Shown here: piece after piece, positions 1 to 8,604 of the stretch | Layout: the number at the start of each line of letters is the position of its first letter | Position numbering within the stretch: position 1 is the first letter of the stretch | From: Inquilinus sp042743185 | GTDB taxonomy: Bacteria; Pseudomonadota; Alphaproteobacteria; DSM-16000; Inquilinaceae | Length of the DNA: 64,000 nucleotides | Assembly (NCBI RefSeq): GCF_042743185.1 | Contig: NZ_JBHYMS010000037.1 | Coordinates: forward strand, 1 to 64,000 | Direction of reading: 5' to 3' | Position numbers and translations under genes: made by a program | Notes under the pieces: model-generated | What the model was told of the DNA's origin: nothing | Database searches by the model: none | Seen by the model: the letters and a program-made list of their open reading frames with translations, nothing else

Positions 1-131
1 CTCGATGCCCTCCGGCCGCCGCATCCTGGTCGTCGACGCCGACACCGCCGGCGCCGAATCACTGCTCCCCCCTACCCCCCTCCCGCGGGGGGAGGGGGGA
101 CTCGTGGGGTTTGCGCCCAGAGGCCTGACTC
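1..131. other. Left-edge fragment with GC hairpin
   Basis: Bases 2 to about 60 read in frame 2 with almost every third base G or C, as a gene end would, giving residues such as RRILVVDADTAGAE. There is no stop before a very GC-rich hairpin: CCCCCCTCCC at 75-84 pairs with GGGAGGGGGG at 90-99. This may be the tail of a gene lying to the left whose end is altered by an inserted palindromic repeat, but the product cannot be named. The hairpin resembles the degenerate C/G-rich intergenic repeats of alphaproteobacteria. Confidence 0.3.
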
Positions 132-1100
132 ATGGAGCTGCCGGCCGCCTTGCGGACCGCGGTCGACCGGGCGCTGGAGGGCGTCGCCCTGGCCGAGCTG
201 TCGGCCGCGGCATCGCGGCTGTCGCAGCGCTACCGGGCGGAGCTGCGCGACGGTCGCTTCCATGTCGCGGACGACCGGGCGGTCCAGGCCTATCTCGCCA
301 CCCGGCTGCCCGCCACCTACGCGGCGGTCCGCGCCTGCCTCGAGGCGGTGGCGGAGCGTCGGCCGGACTTCGCCCCCGCCAGCCTGCTCGACGCCGGCGC
401 CGGGCCGGGCACCGCGCTCTGGGCCGCTGCCGACACCTGGCCGGACCTCGCCGCCGCCACCCTGCTGGAGGGCAGCGCCGCCTTCCGCGACTGGGGCGCC
501 CGGCTGGCCGGGGAGGCGCTGCCGCCGGCCGAATGGCGCGCCGCCGACCTGACGAAGCCGTTGCCGGATCTGCCGGCGCACGACCTCGTCATCCTGTCCT
601 ATGTGCTGGACGAGCTGGCGCCCGACCGGCGCGGCGCCCTGGTCGACGGGCTCTGGGCCGCGACCGGCGGCGTGCTGCTGATCGTCGAGCCCGGCACTCC
701 GGCCGGGTACCGCCGCATCCTCGACGCCCGCGACCGCCTGATCGCGTCCGGCGGCCATGTCGTGGCGCCGTGCCCGCACGATCGCGCCTGTCCGCTGGTC
801 GACCCCGACTGGTGCCATTTCGCCCGGCGCGTCGCCCGCTCCCGCCTGCACCGCCAGGCCAAGGGCGGCGAGGTGCCGTGGGAGGACGAGAAGTTCGCCT
901 ATGTCGCGGTGTCCCGCCGCCCGGCCGCACCGATCACGGGCCGCGTCATCGCCCCGCCCCGCGGCGCCGGCTCGCGCATCGACCTGCGCCTCTGCGCGCC
1001 GGAGGGGCTGGTCGAGCGCACCGTGACCAAGCGCGACGGGGCGCTGCTGAAGACCGCGCGCCGGCTGAAATGGGGCGATGCGCTGGAGGCTGAACCGTAG
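132..1100 (+). CDS. Rsm22-like small ribosomal subunit methyltransferase family protein
   Basis: 322-residue protein of the Rsm22 family (mitochondrial small-subunit Rsm22 and its bacterial relatives), which has a SAM-methyltransferase fold and is linked to ribosome assembly. Around residues 85-100 lies the SAM-binding loop LLDAGAGPGTALWA, followed by a strand ending VILSYVLDEL. The C-terminal half holds the family cysteine signature CPHDRACPLVDPDWCHF, a likely metal or Fe-S site. Whether the bacterial members methylate anything is not established. The stop codon TAG at 1098-1100 is part of a repeat element, so the last residues may have been altered when the repeat arrived. Confidence 0.85.
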   Translation: MELPAALRTAVDRALEGVALAELSAAASRLSQRYRAELRDGRFHVADDRAVQAYLATRLPATYAAVRACLEAVAERRPDFAPASLLDAGAGPGTALWAAADTWPDLAAATLLEGSAAFRDWGARLAGEALPPAEWRAADLTKPLPDLPAHDLVILSYVLDELAPDRRGALVDGLWAATGGVLLIVEPGTPAGYRRILDARDRLIASGGHVVAPCPHDRACPLVDPDWCHFARRVARSRLHRQAKGGEVPWEDEKFAYVAVSRRPAAPITGRVIAPPRGAGSRIDLRLCAPEGLVERTVTKRDGALLKTARRLKWGDALEAEP

Positions 1101-1177
1101 GTTGGGTTCGCCTCGGCGAACCCAACATGCTGCGGCCCGAACCGATGTTGGGTTCGCGTTCGCGAACCCAACCTACG
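1096..1177. repeat. Double-hairpin repeat A, copy 1
   Basis: 82 bp that starts CGTAGGTTGGGTTCGC and ends GCGAACCCAACCTACG, with an inner pair GCGAACCCAACA / TGTTGGGTTCGC. It can fold as two tandem hairpins or as one long dyad. Its bases 1098-1100 are the stop codon of the gene before it. Five more copies occur in the window (6348, 7855, 22495, 42334, 47997). The structure is BIME/REP-like, and no mobilising transposase is visible nearby. Confidence 0.9.
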
Positions 1178-1224
1178 TGTCCAAAAAACGGTATGATACG
1201 GCGGTAGATCCGAGGGAGATCCGC

Positions 1225-1614
1225 TTGGAATACATTCAGGTTCGGTGGCTTCACAGTTTCCCAAATGAGCCGGTGCTGCTCATCAGCGAGCTCGACGAGG
1301 CCCGACGGGAAACCCGGAAGATCGAGATCTTTCCGGACGGCTCCATAGGGTACGCCGATAACCGAGTGGAGCACGGAGGCACCCGGTTGGGTCTGGTTCC
1401 TGTCCCGTCGATCGCGAAAATTGCCGCCGACCCCGAGTTCGTTCCGGAAGAAGTCACCCGCGAGGAGTTCGAGGAAGTCTGGAGCCTGCGCATATTCGCC
1501 GAACGCGCGGCGCGGGCGGACATCCCCAAGGCGCTGGAGATCCTCAAGCGCGCCGGTGTCGGCAATCCTCCGGCGAAGGGCGATGCCTTGCCCCGTGGGC
1601 GGAAACACCAATAG
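1225..1614 (+). CDS. DUF6881-like domain protein
   Basis: 129 residues from a TTG at 1225, chosen because GAGGGAG lies just upstream (1212-1218). A longer reading frame would begin inside the repeat and translate it. The N-terminal 75 residues (EYIQVRWLHSFPNEPVLL, then IFPDGSIGYADNRVEHGGTR) match what I recall of the DUF6881 family, a small domain of unknown function. The C-terminal part is charged and helical (EEVTREEFEEVW). No catalytic motif is evident. It could be a cytosolic protein or a toxin/immunity-type small domain; the context does not decide. Confidence 0.7.
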   Translation: MEYIQVRWLHSFPNEPVLLISELDEARRETRKIEIFPDGSIGYADNRVEHGGTRLGLVPVPSIAKIAADPEFVPEEVTREEFEEVWSLRIFAERAARADIPKALEILKRAGVGNPPAKGDALPRGRKHQ

Positions 1615-1626
1615 CCCGCCCGCCTA

Positions 1627-1938
1627 CTACCGGCTGTCCTCCACGCGCAGCAGCTCGACCGTCGGCGGCGAGGCCAGGACCTCGCTGAAGGCGTGCATCC
1701 AGCGGCCCGTCTCCTCGTCGTCGCCGACGCCGCGCTCGCGGAACTGGTCGAACTGGTCCAGGCTGGTCAGCTCCACCTCGAACTGCAGCGCCGCCCCGCC
1801 CTGGCCGCGGGTCAGCGGCACCAGCAGCCGGGCCTTGAGCCGGTTGCGCCGCGCGGCCTCGACCTCGCGGTGGATGAAGTCGATCGCGCTCTGGCGGTTG
1901 ATCGGCTGAACGTCGTACGAGAAGCGGGCGATATACAT
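1627..1938 (-). CDS. Small conserved hypothetical protein
   Basis: 103 residues with a strong ribosome binding site (AGGAGGG, eight bases before the ATG). It begins MYIARFSYDVQPINRQSAID and alternates strands and helices like a dimeric alpha-beta barrel (ABM/EthD-type) protein: RFSYDVQP, a long helix to about residue 40, then FEVELTSLDQFDQF and a second helix. Such folds often serve small monooxygenases or dimerisation modules, but no active-site residue can be assigned. It lies downstream of, and on the same strand as, the ThDP enzyme and may be co-transcribed with it. Confidence 0.65.
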   Translation of the reverse strand: MYIARFSYDVQPINRQSAIDFIHREVEAARRNRLKARLLVPLTRGQGGAALQFEVELTSLDQFDQFRERGVGDDEETGRWMHAFSEVLASPPTVELLRVEDSR

Positions 1939-2026
1939 GCCGTTCCCTCCTGGGCGTCGCTGGGGCGGTCCTATGGGGACAACACCCCGGCTCCCGACTT
2001 CGGCTCACCGCCATTTTCACCGCGCC

Positions 2027-3694
<1,668 letters not shown>

Positions 3695-3900
3695 GGTGGT
3701 CCTCTCTTGCTGGACGGTGCGAAATCGGCGACAGGATAGGCTGCAAGCCGCGCCGATGACATGACCTCGCTGCAGGGCAGACGGACAGCTCGCGCACGGG
3801 CGGCATGGCCGCGGCGGTGGCCATGGCCGCCCGGCAATGCGATGCTGTCCGCGCCAAGCGCCGCATTGACCGCGCCCCGCCGAAGGGTTCTTCTCCCGAC

Positions 3901-5115
3901 ATGCAAGACGGATTGCCGCCGGACTGGGACTGCCGACCGATCGCCGAACGGCATCGCGCCGGGCTGCAGGCGCTCGGCCTCTGGCTGGTCGAGGCGACGC
4001 GGCGGCCGGTGCCGCTGAAGGGCCTGTTCCCGGGGTTCTGCGAACGGGTGGCCGAGACCATCGCCCCGGCCCGGCGGATCCATCTCGGGCTCGAGGTGCT
4101 GCATCCCGAGATCAGCGGCACCGCGCTGGTCTGGAGCGACGAGGTCATCGAGTTCGGGGAGCGCGCCCGGCAGGGAATCCTGCAGAGCCCGGGCTATCTC
4201 AACAGCCCGACCAAGATCGTCGACGACACCGAGCGGCCGTATCGCCGGCGGCTCGATGCCGATGTCGGCGACATGCCGCTGCTGCAGGAGCTGCAGCAGC
4301 TCGGCTCCACCGACTACTTCATCACGCCGCTGCCCTTCCTCGACACCAGCCGCACCCGCTTCCTGTCCTTCGCCACGCGGCAGCCGGGCGGCTTCGACGA
4401 CGACGAGCTGAAGGCGCTCGACACCGCGGCCCGGCTGTTCAGCCCCTATGCCGAGCGCCAGGTGTGGAAGCGCATCGCGCTCGACCTGCTCGACACCTAT
4501 GTCGGCGCCCGCACCAGCCAGCGCATCGTCGAGGGCCAGATCGAGCGCGGCGAGGTCGACTGGATCGAGGCGGCGATCTGGCTGGCCGACATGCGCGCCT
4601 TTACCCGGCGCAGCGAGACCAACGCCATCCGTGACGTGGTGGCGATGCTGAACGGCTGGTTCGGCGACATGGGCGTGGCGATCGAGGGCCAGGGCGGCGA
4701 GATCCTGAAGTTCATCGGCGACGCGGTGCTGGCGATCTTCCCGGTGACGGCGGAGACCGACCGCGGCACCGCCTGCGCCGCCGCCCTGGCCGCGGCCGAG
4801 GCCTTCTGCGCCAAGGTCGACGCCACCAATGCCGAGCTTGGCCTCGTCGGGCTGGACGCGGTCGATTTCGGCATCGGCCTGCATCTCGGCGAGATCGCCT
4901 ACGGCAATGTCGGCGCGGCGCGGCGGCTGGACTTCACCGTGATCGGCCCGGCGGTGAACCGCGCCAGCCGGCTGGAGGAGCTGACCAAGACCCTGCGCCG
5001 CCGGGTGCTGGTGTCCGAGCCGTTCCGCGACGCCTGCGGCCGCCCGCTGCTCGACCTCGGCCGCCACGTCCTGCGCGACGTCGAAGGCACGCACCGGATT
5101 TTCGGCATAGCCTGA
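3901..5115 (+). CDS. Class III adenylate/guanylate cyclase
   Basis: 404 residues from the ATG at 3901; the same frame is open further upstream, but that extension is arginine- and alanine-rich with no conserved look. The N-terminal 200 residues are an unassigned sensory region common to rhizobial-type cyclases. The cyclase domain begins near residue 220. Metal-binding aspartates are present (WLADMRAFT and KFIGDAVLAIFP), as are the transition-state Asn and Arg in GPAVNRASRLEEL. The usual GDAVN is GPAVN here, a known variant that replaces the purine-contacting Asp. No membrane segment is seen, so it is probably a cytosolic cAMP producer. Confidence 0.85.
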   Translation: MQDGLPPDWDCRPIAERHRAGLQALGLWLVEATRRPVPLKGLFPGFCERVAETIAPARRIHLGLEVLHPEISGTALVWSDEVIEFGERARQGILQSPGYLNSPTKIVDDTERPYRRRLDADVGDMPLLQELQQLGSTDYFITPLPFLDTSRTRFLSFATRQPGGFDDDELKALDTAARLFSPYAERQVWKRIALDLLDTYVGARTSQRIVEGQIERGEVDWIEAAIWLADMRAFTRRSETNAIRDVVAMLNGWFGDMGVAIEGQGGEILKFIGDAVLAIFPVTAETDRGTACAAALAAAEAFCAKVDATNAELGLVGLDAVDFGIGLHLGEIAYGNVGAARRLDFTVIGPAVNRASRLEELTKTLRRRVLVSEPFRDACGRPLLDLGRHVLRDVEGTHRIFGIA

Positions 5116-5129
5116 CTCGGTTCCAATGC

Positions 5130-5219
5130 TGTCATGCCCGGGCTTGACCCGGGCATCCAGGAAATGTCGATGCCGCTCCGGGTGGCCCCTGGATTGCCGG
5201 GTCAAGCCCGGCAATGACA
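5130..5219. repeat. Composite palindromic repeat B
   Basis: Two facing copies of a common alphaproteobacterial intergenic palindrome: TGTCATGCCCGGGCTTGACC at 5130 and its inverted partner ending GGCAATGACA at 5219, both flanked by a CCAGG/CCTGG-like edge. Each half is itself a hairpin and the two can pair into one stem. It lies 15 bases after the cyclase stop and may act as a transcription or mRNA-stability boundary. Partial copies occur near 7967 and at 31684. Confidence 0.75.
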
Positions 5220-5300
5220 GATTGAGAGAGGGCTCCGATTCCCTCACATCCTTCCAGCGTCTCCACGCGCCCTCATTCAACAGCCACAGGTCCTGCCCCG

Positions 5301-6341
5301 ATGAAAGCCGTCGTCTTCGAACAGTTCCGCCAGGCGCCGACCGTGCAGACCGTGCCGGATCCGTCGCCCTCGCCGGAGGGCGTGGTGGTGAAGGTCGAGG
5401 CGACCGGGCTGTGCCGCAGCGACTGGCACGGCTGGATGGGGCATGACGCCGACATCGTGCTGCCGCATGTGCCCGGGCACGAGCTGGCCGGCACCATCGT
5501 CGCGGTCGGGCCGCAGGTCCGGCGCTGGCGCGAGGGCCAGCGGGTCACCGTGCCCTTCGTCGCCGGCTGCGGCCACTGCCCCGAATGCGCCAGCGGCAAT
5601 CAGCAGGTCTGCGAGCGGCAGTTCCAGCCCGGCTTCACCGCCTGGGGCTCCTTCGCCGAATATGTCGCGCTCGATTTCGCCGACGCCAACCTGGTCGGGC
5701 TGCCCGACGGGTTCGACATGGCCACGGCGGCCAGCCTGGGCTGCCGCTTCGCCACCTCGTTCCGCGCCATCGTCGACCAGGGCCGGGTCCGGGGCGGGGA
5801 CTGGGTCGCGGTGCATGGCTGCGGCGGCGTCGGCCTGTCGGCGATCATGATCGCCCGGGCGCTCGGCGCCAATGTCGTGGCGGTCGACCTGGCCGAGCAG
5901 AAGCTCGACCTCGCCCGCCGCCTCGGCGCCGCGGCGACGGTCAACGCGGCGACCTCGGCCAATGTCGTGCACGAGATCCGCGACCTGACCGGCGGCGGCG
6001 CCCATGTCTCGGTCGACGCGCTCGGCCATCCGGCCACCTGCATGAACTCGATCCGTTGCCTGCGCCGGCGCGGCCGCCACATCCAGATCGGGCTGATGCT
6101 GGACGACCATGCCCGCTCTCCGGTGCCGATGGACCGGGTGATCGCCTATGAGCTGGAGATCCTGGGCAGCCACGGCATGCAGGCGTTCCGCTACCAGGCG
6201 ATGCTGGACATGATCGCCGCCGGCACGCTGGCCCCGCAGCAGCTGATCGGCAGCCGCATCGGCCTGGACGAGGCGGCGGTCGCGCTGACGCAGATGGACC
6301 GCTTCGACGGCACCGGCATCAGCGTCGTCACGCGGTTCTGA
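5301..6341 (+). CDS. Zinc-dependent alcohol dehydrogenase (MDR family)
   Basis: 346-residue medium-chain dehydrogenase/reductase. Catalytic zinc ligands are visible as Cys38 (GLCRSDWHG) and His60-Glu61 (PGHELAG). The structural zinc lobe has four cysteines at 90, 93, 96 and 104. The NAD(P)-binding Rossmann segment reads GCGGVGLSAIMIARALGA, followed by Asp in VVAVDLAEQKL, which favours NAD over NADP. It resembles the alcohol dehydrogenases often annotated as zinc-dependent alcohol dehydrogenase family protein; the alcohol is not predictable. It stands alone between repeat B and repeat A. Confidence 0.88.
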   Translation: MKAVVFEQFRQAPTVQTVPDPSPSPEGVVVKVEATGLCRSDWHGWMGHDADIVLPHVPGHELAGTIVAVGPQVRRWREGQRVTVPFVAGCGHCPECASGNQQVCERQFQPGFTAWGSFAEYVALDFADANLVGLPDGFDMATAASLGCRFATSFRAIVDQGRVRGGDWVAVHGCGGVGLSAIMIARALGANVVAVDLAEQKLDLARRLGAAATVNAATSANVVHEIRDLTGGGAHVSVDALGHPATCMNSIRCLRRRGRHIQIGLMLDDHARSPVPMDRVIAYELEILGSHGMQAFRYQAMLDMIAAGTLAPQQLIGSRIGLDEAAVALTQMDRFDGTGISVVTRF

Positions 6342-6347
6342 AAAATC

Positions 6348-6422
6348 CGTAGGTTGGGTTCGCCGTCGGCGAACCCAACATCGTCGGCCTGTTGGGTTCG
6401 CGGGCCGCGAACCCAACCTACA
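6348..6422. repeat. Double-hairpin repeat A, copy 2
   Basis: Same architecture as the copy at 1096, 75 bp, in the convergent gap between the alcohol dehydrogenase and the LysE exporter. The right end varies slightly (CCTACA instead of CCTACG). The LysE gene's TAG stop (6420-6418 on the minus strand) lies in this terminal segment, so the element ends one gene and begins seven bases after the other. Confidence 0.9.
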
Positions 6423-7050
6423 GGCGGCCCGCCCCCAGGATCAGGCGAATACCCAGCGCGCCCATGACCGAGCCGGCGGCGCGGTCGAACCAGCGCTTCC
6501 AGCGCAGATAGACGGCGCGCGGCCTGTCGGCGGAGAACACCAGGGCGACGATGGCGTACCAGCCGGCCTCGATGGCGAAGATCGCCGGCAGCAGCACGGC
6601 GAAGGTCCAGGCCGGCACCTGCGGCGGCAGGAAGGCGGCGAAGATGCTGCCATAGACGATCGCGGCCTTGGGGTTGCTCAGCTGGGTGACCGCGGCCAGG
6701 GTGAAGGACCGGCGGACGCTGCGCGGCCGGCCCTCCGCCGTCTTCGGCACCGCGATCGGCTGCGCCGCGCTGCGCCACAGGGCGAAGGCGAGCCACAGCA
6801 GGTACAGGCCGCCCAGCACCTTCAGCGTCAGATACAGCCATTCCACCTGGGCCAGGATCGCCTGCAGGCCGAACAGGCCGAGCCCGCCATAGACCACGCC
6901 GCCCACGCCCATGCCCAGCGCCGCCGCCAGCCCGTCGCGGCGCGACAGGGCGATGGCGGTGCGGGTGACGAAGACGAAGCTGGGCCCCGGGCTGGCCGCG
7001 CCGACCACGATGGCGCCGAGGATGCTGAGCAGCGGGATGGTGATGTCCAT
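6418..7050 (-). CDS. LysE/RhtB family amino-acid exporter
   Basis: 210-residue inner-membrane protein with about six hydrophobic segments. The family hallmark near the N-terminus is SPGPSFVFVTRTA, followed by GLAAALGMGVGG. A second conserved patch, TQLSNPKAAIVYGSIFAAFL, lies near residue 125. Proteins of this family export lysine, homoserine, threonine or related compounds; the exact substrate is not readable from sequence. The gene ends within repeat A copy 2 and has no visible partner regulator. Confidence 0.88.
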   Translation of the reverse strand: MDITIPLLSILGAIVVGAASPGPSFVFVTRTAIALSRRDGLAAALGMGVGGVVYGGLGLFGLQAILAQVEWLYLTLKVLGGLYLLWLAFALWRSAAQPIAVPKTAEGRPRSVRRSFTLAAVTQLSNPKAAIVYGSIFAAFLPPQVPAWTFAVLLPAIFAIEAGWYAIVALVFSADRPRAVYLRWKRWFDRAAGSVMGALGIRLILGAGRL

Positions 7051-7179
7051 GGTGTCCTCCCTGGGCCGTCACTCTGTCGGATTCCCGGATCCGGAGCCAT
7101 TCATTCTTGTCCGCCGTCCCGCCGACGTGCGGCCGGCGAGGCGCGGGACAAGATTGCAGTGGCATTATCCGCCATATTC

Positions 7180-7194
7180 GTTCATGATATGTTC
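7180..7194 (+). promoter_or_regulatory. LexA-type (SOS) box GTTC-N7-GTTC
   Basis: GTTC at 7180-7183, seven bases (ATGATAT), GTTC at 7191-7194. This matches the direct-repeat LexA operator of alphaproteobacteria. It ends one base before the start codon at 7196. The 20-base stretch TTCATGATATGTTCCATGGA (7181-7200) differs at one base from 21851-21870, in front of the second member of the gene family. One such box by chance is expected about once per window; two at the same offset before paralogues is not. Confidence 0.65.
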
Positions 7195-7195
7195 C

Positions 7196-7834
7196 ATGGA
7201 AATGGCGCCATCCGACTTCGCGGCGGAGGAAGCCCGGCTGGCCGATATGGACCTGGCCTGGACGCGATGGGCGCTGGGCTCGCTGGCCGAGCTGGTCGAG
7301 ATCCATCTCCGCACGGCCCGGATGACGGCGACGGAGCAGTTGGCGACGCCGATTGTGCCGAACAGGCCGGATTTCGCGCTGGCGCAGGTGCGCCTGGCCC
7401 GTTCGGTTCGGCTGTCGATCGCGATGAGCCAGCGGGTCCGCGAGAATTACCAGGATCGCAAGGCCGGGAAGGCGGAGCGCACGCCGGCGGAGGAGACGGC
7501 CGCCGAAGCCGCGCCGGCCGAGGCCGCGCCGGCTGCCGGGCCGAGAGACAGCGAGCCTCGGACGGAGCCGCGCGAATCCCTGGCCGAGAGCGAATGCCTG
7601 GAGGACGCGCCCGAACCGGGCGAGGAGGCGGAGGAGCGGCGCGACCTGGACGCGGCCCTGCTGCCGCGGGACCGGGACGGCGCTACTGCCCTGGAGAGGG
7701 TCGATCGCCTGCCCGACCACCCTGCCGACGCTGCCCCCGTGGCGGCTCGGCCCGAGCCCGACTGGCCTCGTCCTTTGGATGAGCCCGACACCGGCCGGCC
7801 CGTGCCGGCTCTCCCGAAGCCGGACAGCAGTTGA
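7196..7834 (+). CDS. Putative SOS-regulated protein, paralogue of the gene at 21866
   Basis: 212 residues, unrecognised family. Residues 15-90 are a compact, predicted all-helical region (ADMDLAWTRWALGSLAELVE, then RLARSVRLSIAMSQRV). Beyond residue 95 the chain is low-complexity, rich in Ala, Pro, Glu and Arg, and probably disordered. The helical part aligns with the protein encoded at 21866 (shared pattern LAxxA...RxTAxE and xxRSxRLxxxxxxxxxxxxxxR). The start at 7196 leaves no room for a ribosome binding site because the LexA-type box occupies it. The message may be leaderless or a downstream ATG (7202, 7247) may be used. Repeat A copy 3 follows 20 bases after the stop. Confidence 0.7.
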   Translation: MEMAPSDFAAEEARLADMDLAWTRWALGSLAELVEIHLRTARMTATEQLATPIVPNRPDFALAQVRLARSVRLSIAMSQRVRENYQDRKAGKAERTPAEETAAEAAPAEAAPAAGPRDSEPRTEPRESLAESECLEDAPEPGEEAEERRDLDAALLPRDRDGATALERVDRLPDHPADAAPVAARPEPDWPRPLDEPDTGRPVPALPKPDSS

Positions 7835-7854
7835 ACGCCACTGCGGCGCGACCG

Positions 7855-7940
7855 CGTAGGTTGGGTTCGCCGTCGGGCGAACCCAACATCTCACAGTCTC
7901 GCGCCTCTGTTGGGTTCGCTTGCCGCGAACCCAACCTACG
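7855..7940. repeat. Double-hairpin repeat A, copy 3
   Basis: 86 bp with the canonical ends CGTAGGTTGGGTTCGC and GCGAACCCAACCTACG and the inner CCCAACA/TGTTGGG pair. It follows the LexA-box gene. The spacer between the two hairpins is unrelated in sequence to those of the other copies. Confidence 0.9.
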
Positions 7941-7949
7941 AAGCCGGTT

Positions 7950-8036
7950 CTTTTTGCCTCTCCTCCCCGGGCTTGACCCGGGGATCACGGGAGAGGTCGG
8001 AGGCGCTTGCGCCTCCCTGTGAGGGGGGTGTCGACG
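7950..8036. repeat. Repeat C (GGGAGAGGTCGGAGGCGC type), copy 1
   Basis: TTTTTGCCTCTCC is followed by a partial repeat-B palindrome (CCCGGGCTTGACCCGGG), then GGGAGAGGTCGGAGGCGC TTGCGCCTCC and GTGAGGGG. The same order (T-run, CCTCTCC, GGGAGAGGTCGGAGGCGC, GCGCCTCC, GTGAGGGG) recurs at 22596-22665 after the paralogous LexA-box gene. The hairpin GGAGGCGC-TTGC-GCGCCTCC-like core and neighbouring T-run could also stop transcription. Confidence 0.75.
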
Positions 8037-8054
8037 CCGGCAGCCCCGCAGACC

Positions 8055-8525
8055 TCAGGCCGCCGTCTCGATCTCCTCGCCCGCCCCATGGTCCGGATGC
8101 AGGCAGTGGCCGTGGCTGTGGTCGGCCAGCACCTCGATCACCCGGCAATGGCCGATGGTGCCGTGGCGGCACTGCTCCACCATCCGCTCCAGCTCCACCT
8201 TCAGCGCCTCCAGCCGGGCGATGCGGGCCTGCACCGCCGCCAGCTGCTCCTGCGCGATCCGGTCGGCGGTGGCGCAGGGCTGGGCCGGGTCGTCGGCCAG
8301 GGTCAGCAGCTGGCGGATCGCGTCCAGCGGGAAGCCCAGCTCGCGGCTGTGGCGGATGAAGGCCAGCCGGTCGCTGTGCGCCCGGCCGTAGATCCGCTGG
8401 TTGCCGAGCGTCCGCGCCGCCTCCGGCATCAGCCCGATCTGCTCGTAGTAGCGGATGGTCTGGACCTTGCAGCCGGTGCGGCGGGCCAGCTCGCCGATCG
8501 GCATCGCGTCGCCGCGCGCGGACAT
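8055..8525 (-). CDS. MerR-family heavy-metal-responsive regulator (CadR/PbrR/ZntR type)
   Basis: 156 residues from the ATG at 8525, chosen because AGAGGA precedes it and because a longer start would put the promoter dyad inside the gene. The N-terminal winged helix reads IGELARRTGCKVQTIRYYEQ; a long coiled-coil dimer helix follows. Three cysteines, Cys84, Cys119 and Cys127, match the metal site of Cd/Pb/Zn sensors. The tail HSHGHCLHPDH is rich in His, like CadR. It is divergent from the P-type ATPase, which it very probably activates when metal binds. Confidence 0.9.
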   Translation of the reverse strand: MSARGDAMPIGELARRTGCKVQTIRYYEQIGLMPEAARTLGNQRIYGRAHSDRLAFIRHSRELGFPLDAIRQLLTLADDPAQPCATADRIAQEQLAAVQARIARLEALKVELERMVEQCRHGTIGHCRVIEVLADHSHGHCLHPDHGAGEEIETAA

Positions 8526-8536
8526 GAATTTTCCTC

Positions 8537-8567
8537 TTGAAGCTACAGTCGCTGTAGCTCCCATCTT
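8537..8567 (+). promoter_or_regulatory. MerR-type promoter and operator of the metal ATPase
   Basis: A perfect dyad, AGCTACAG (8541-8548), TCG, CTGTAGCT (8552-8559), lies between a -35 hexamer TTGAAG (8537-8542) and a weak -10 (CATCTT, 8562-8567). The 19-base spacer is the over-long spacing typical of MerR-activated promoters. It sits between the divergent regulator (start 8525) and ATPase (start 8605) and probably controls both. Confidence 0.75.
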
Positions 8568-8604
8568 CCCCTGCGACGGATCTTTCGGCAAGGGAGTGCG
8601 TCGC

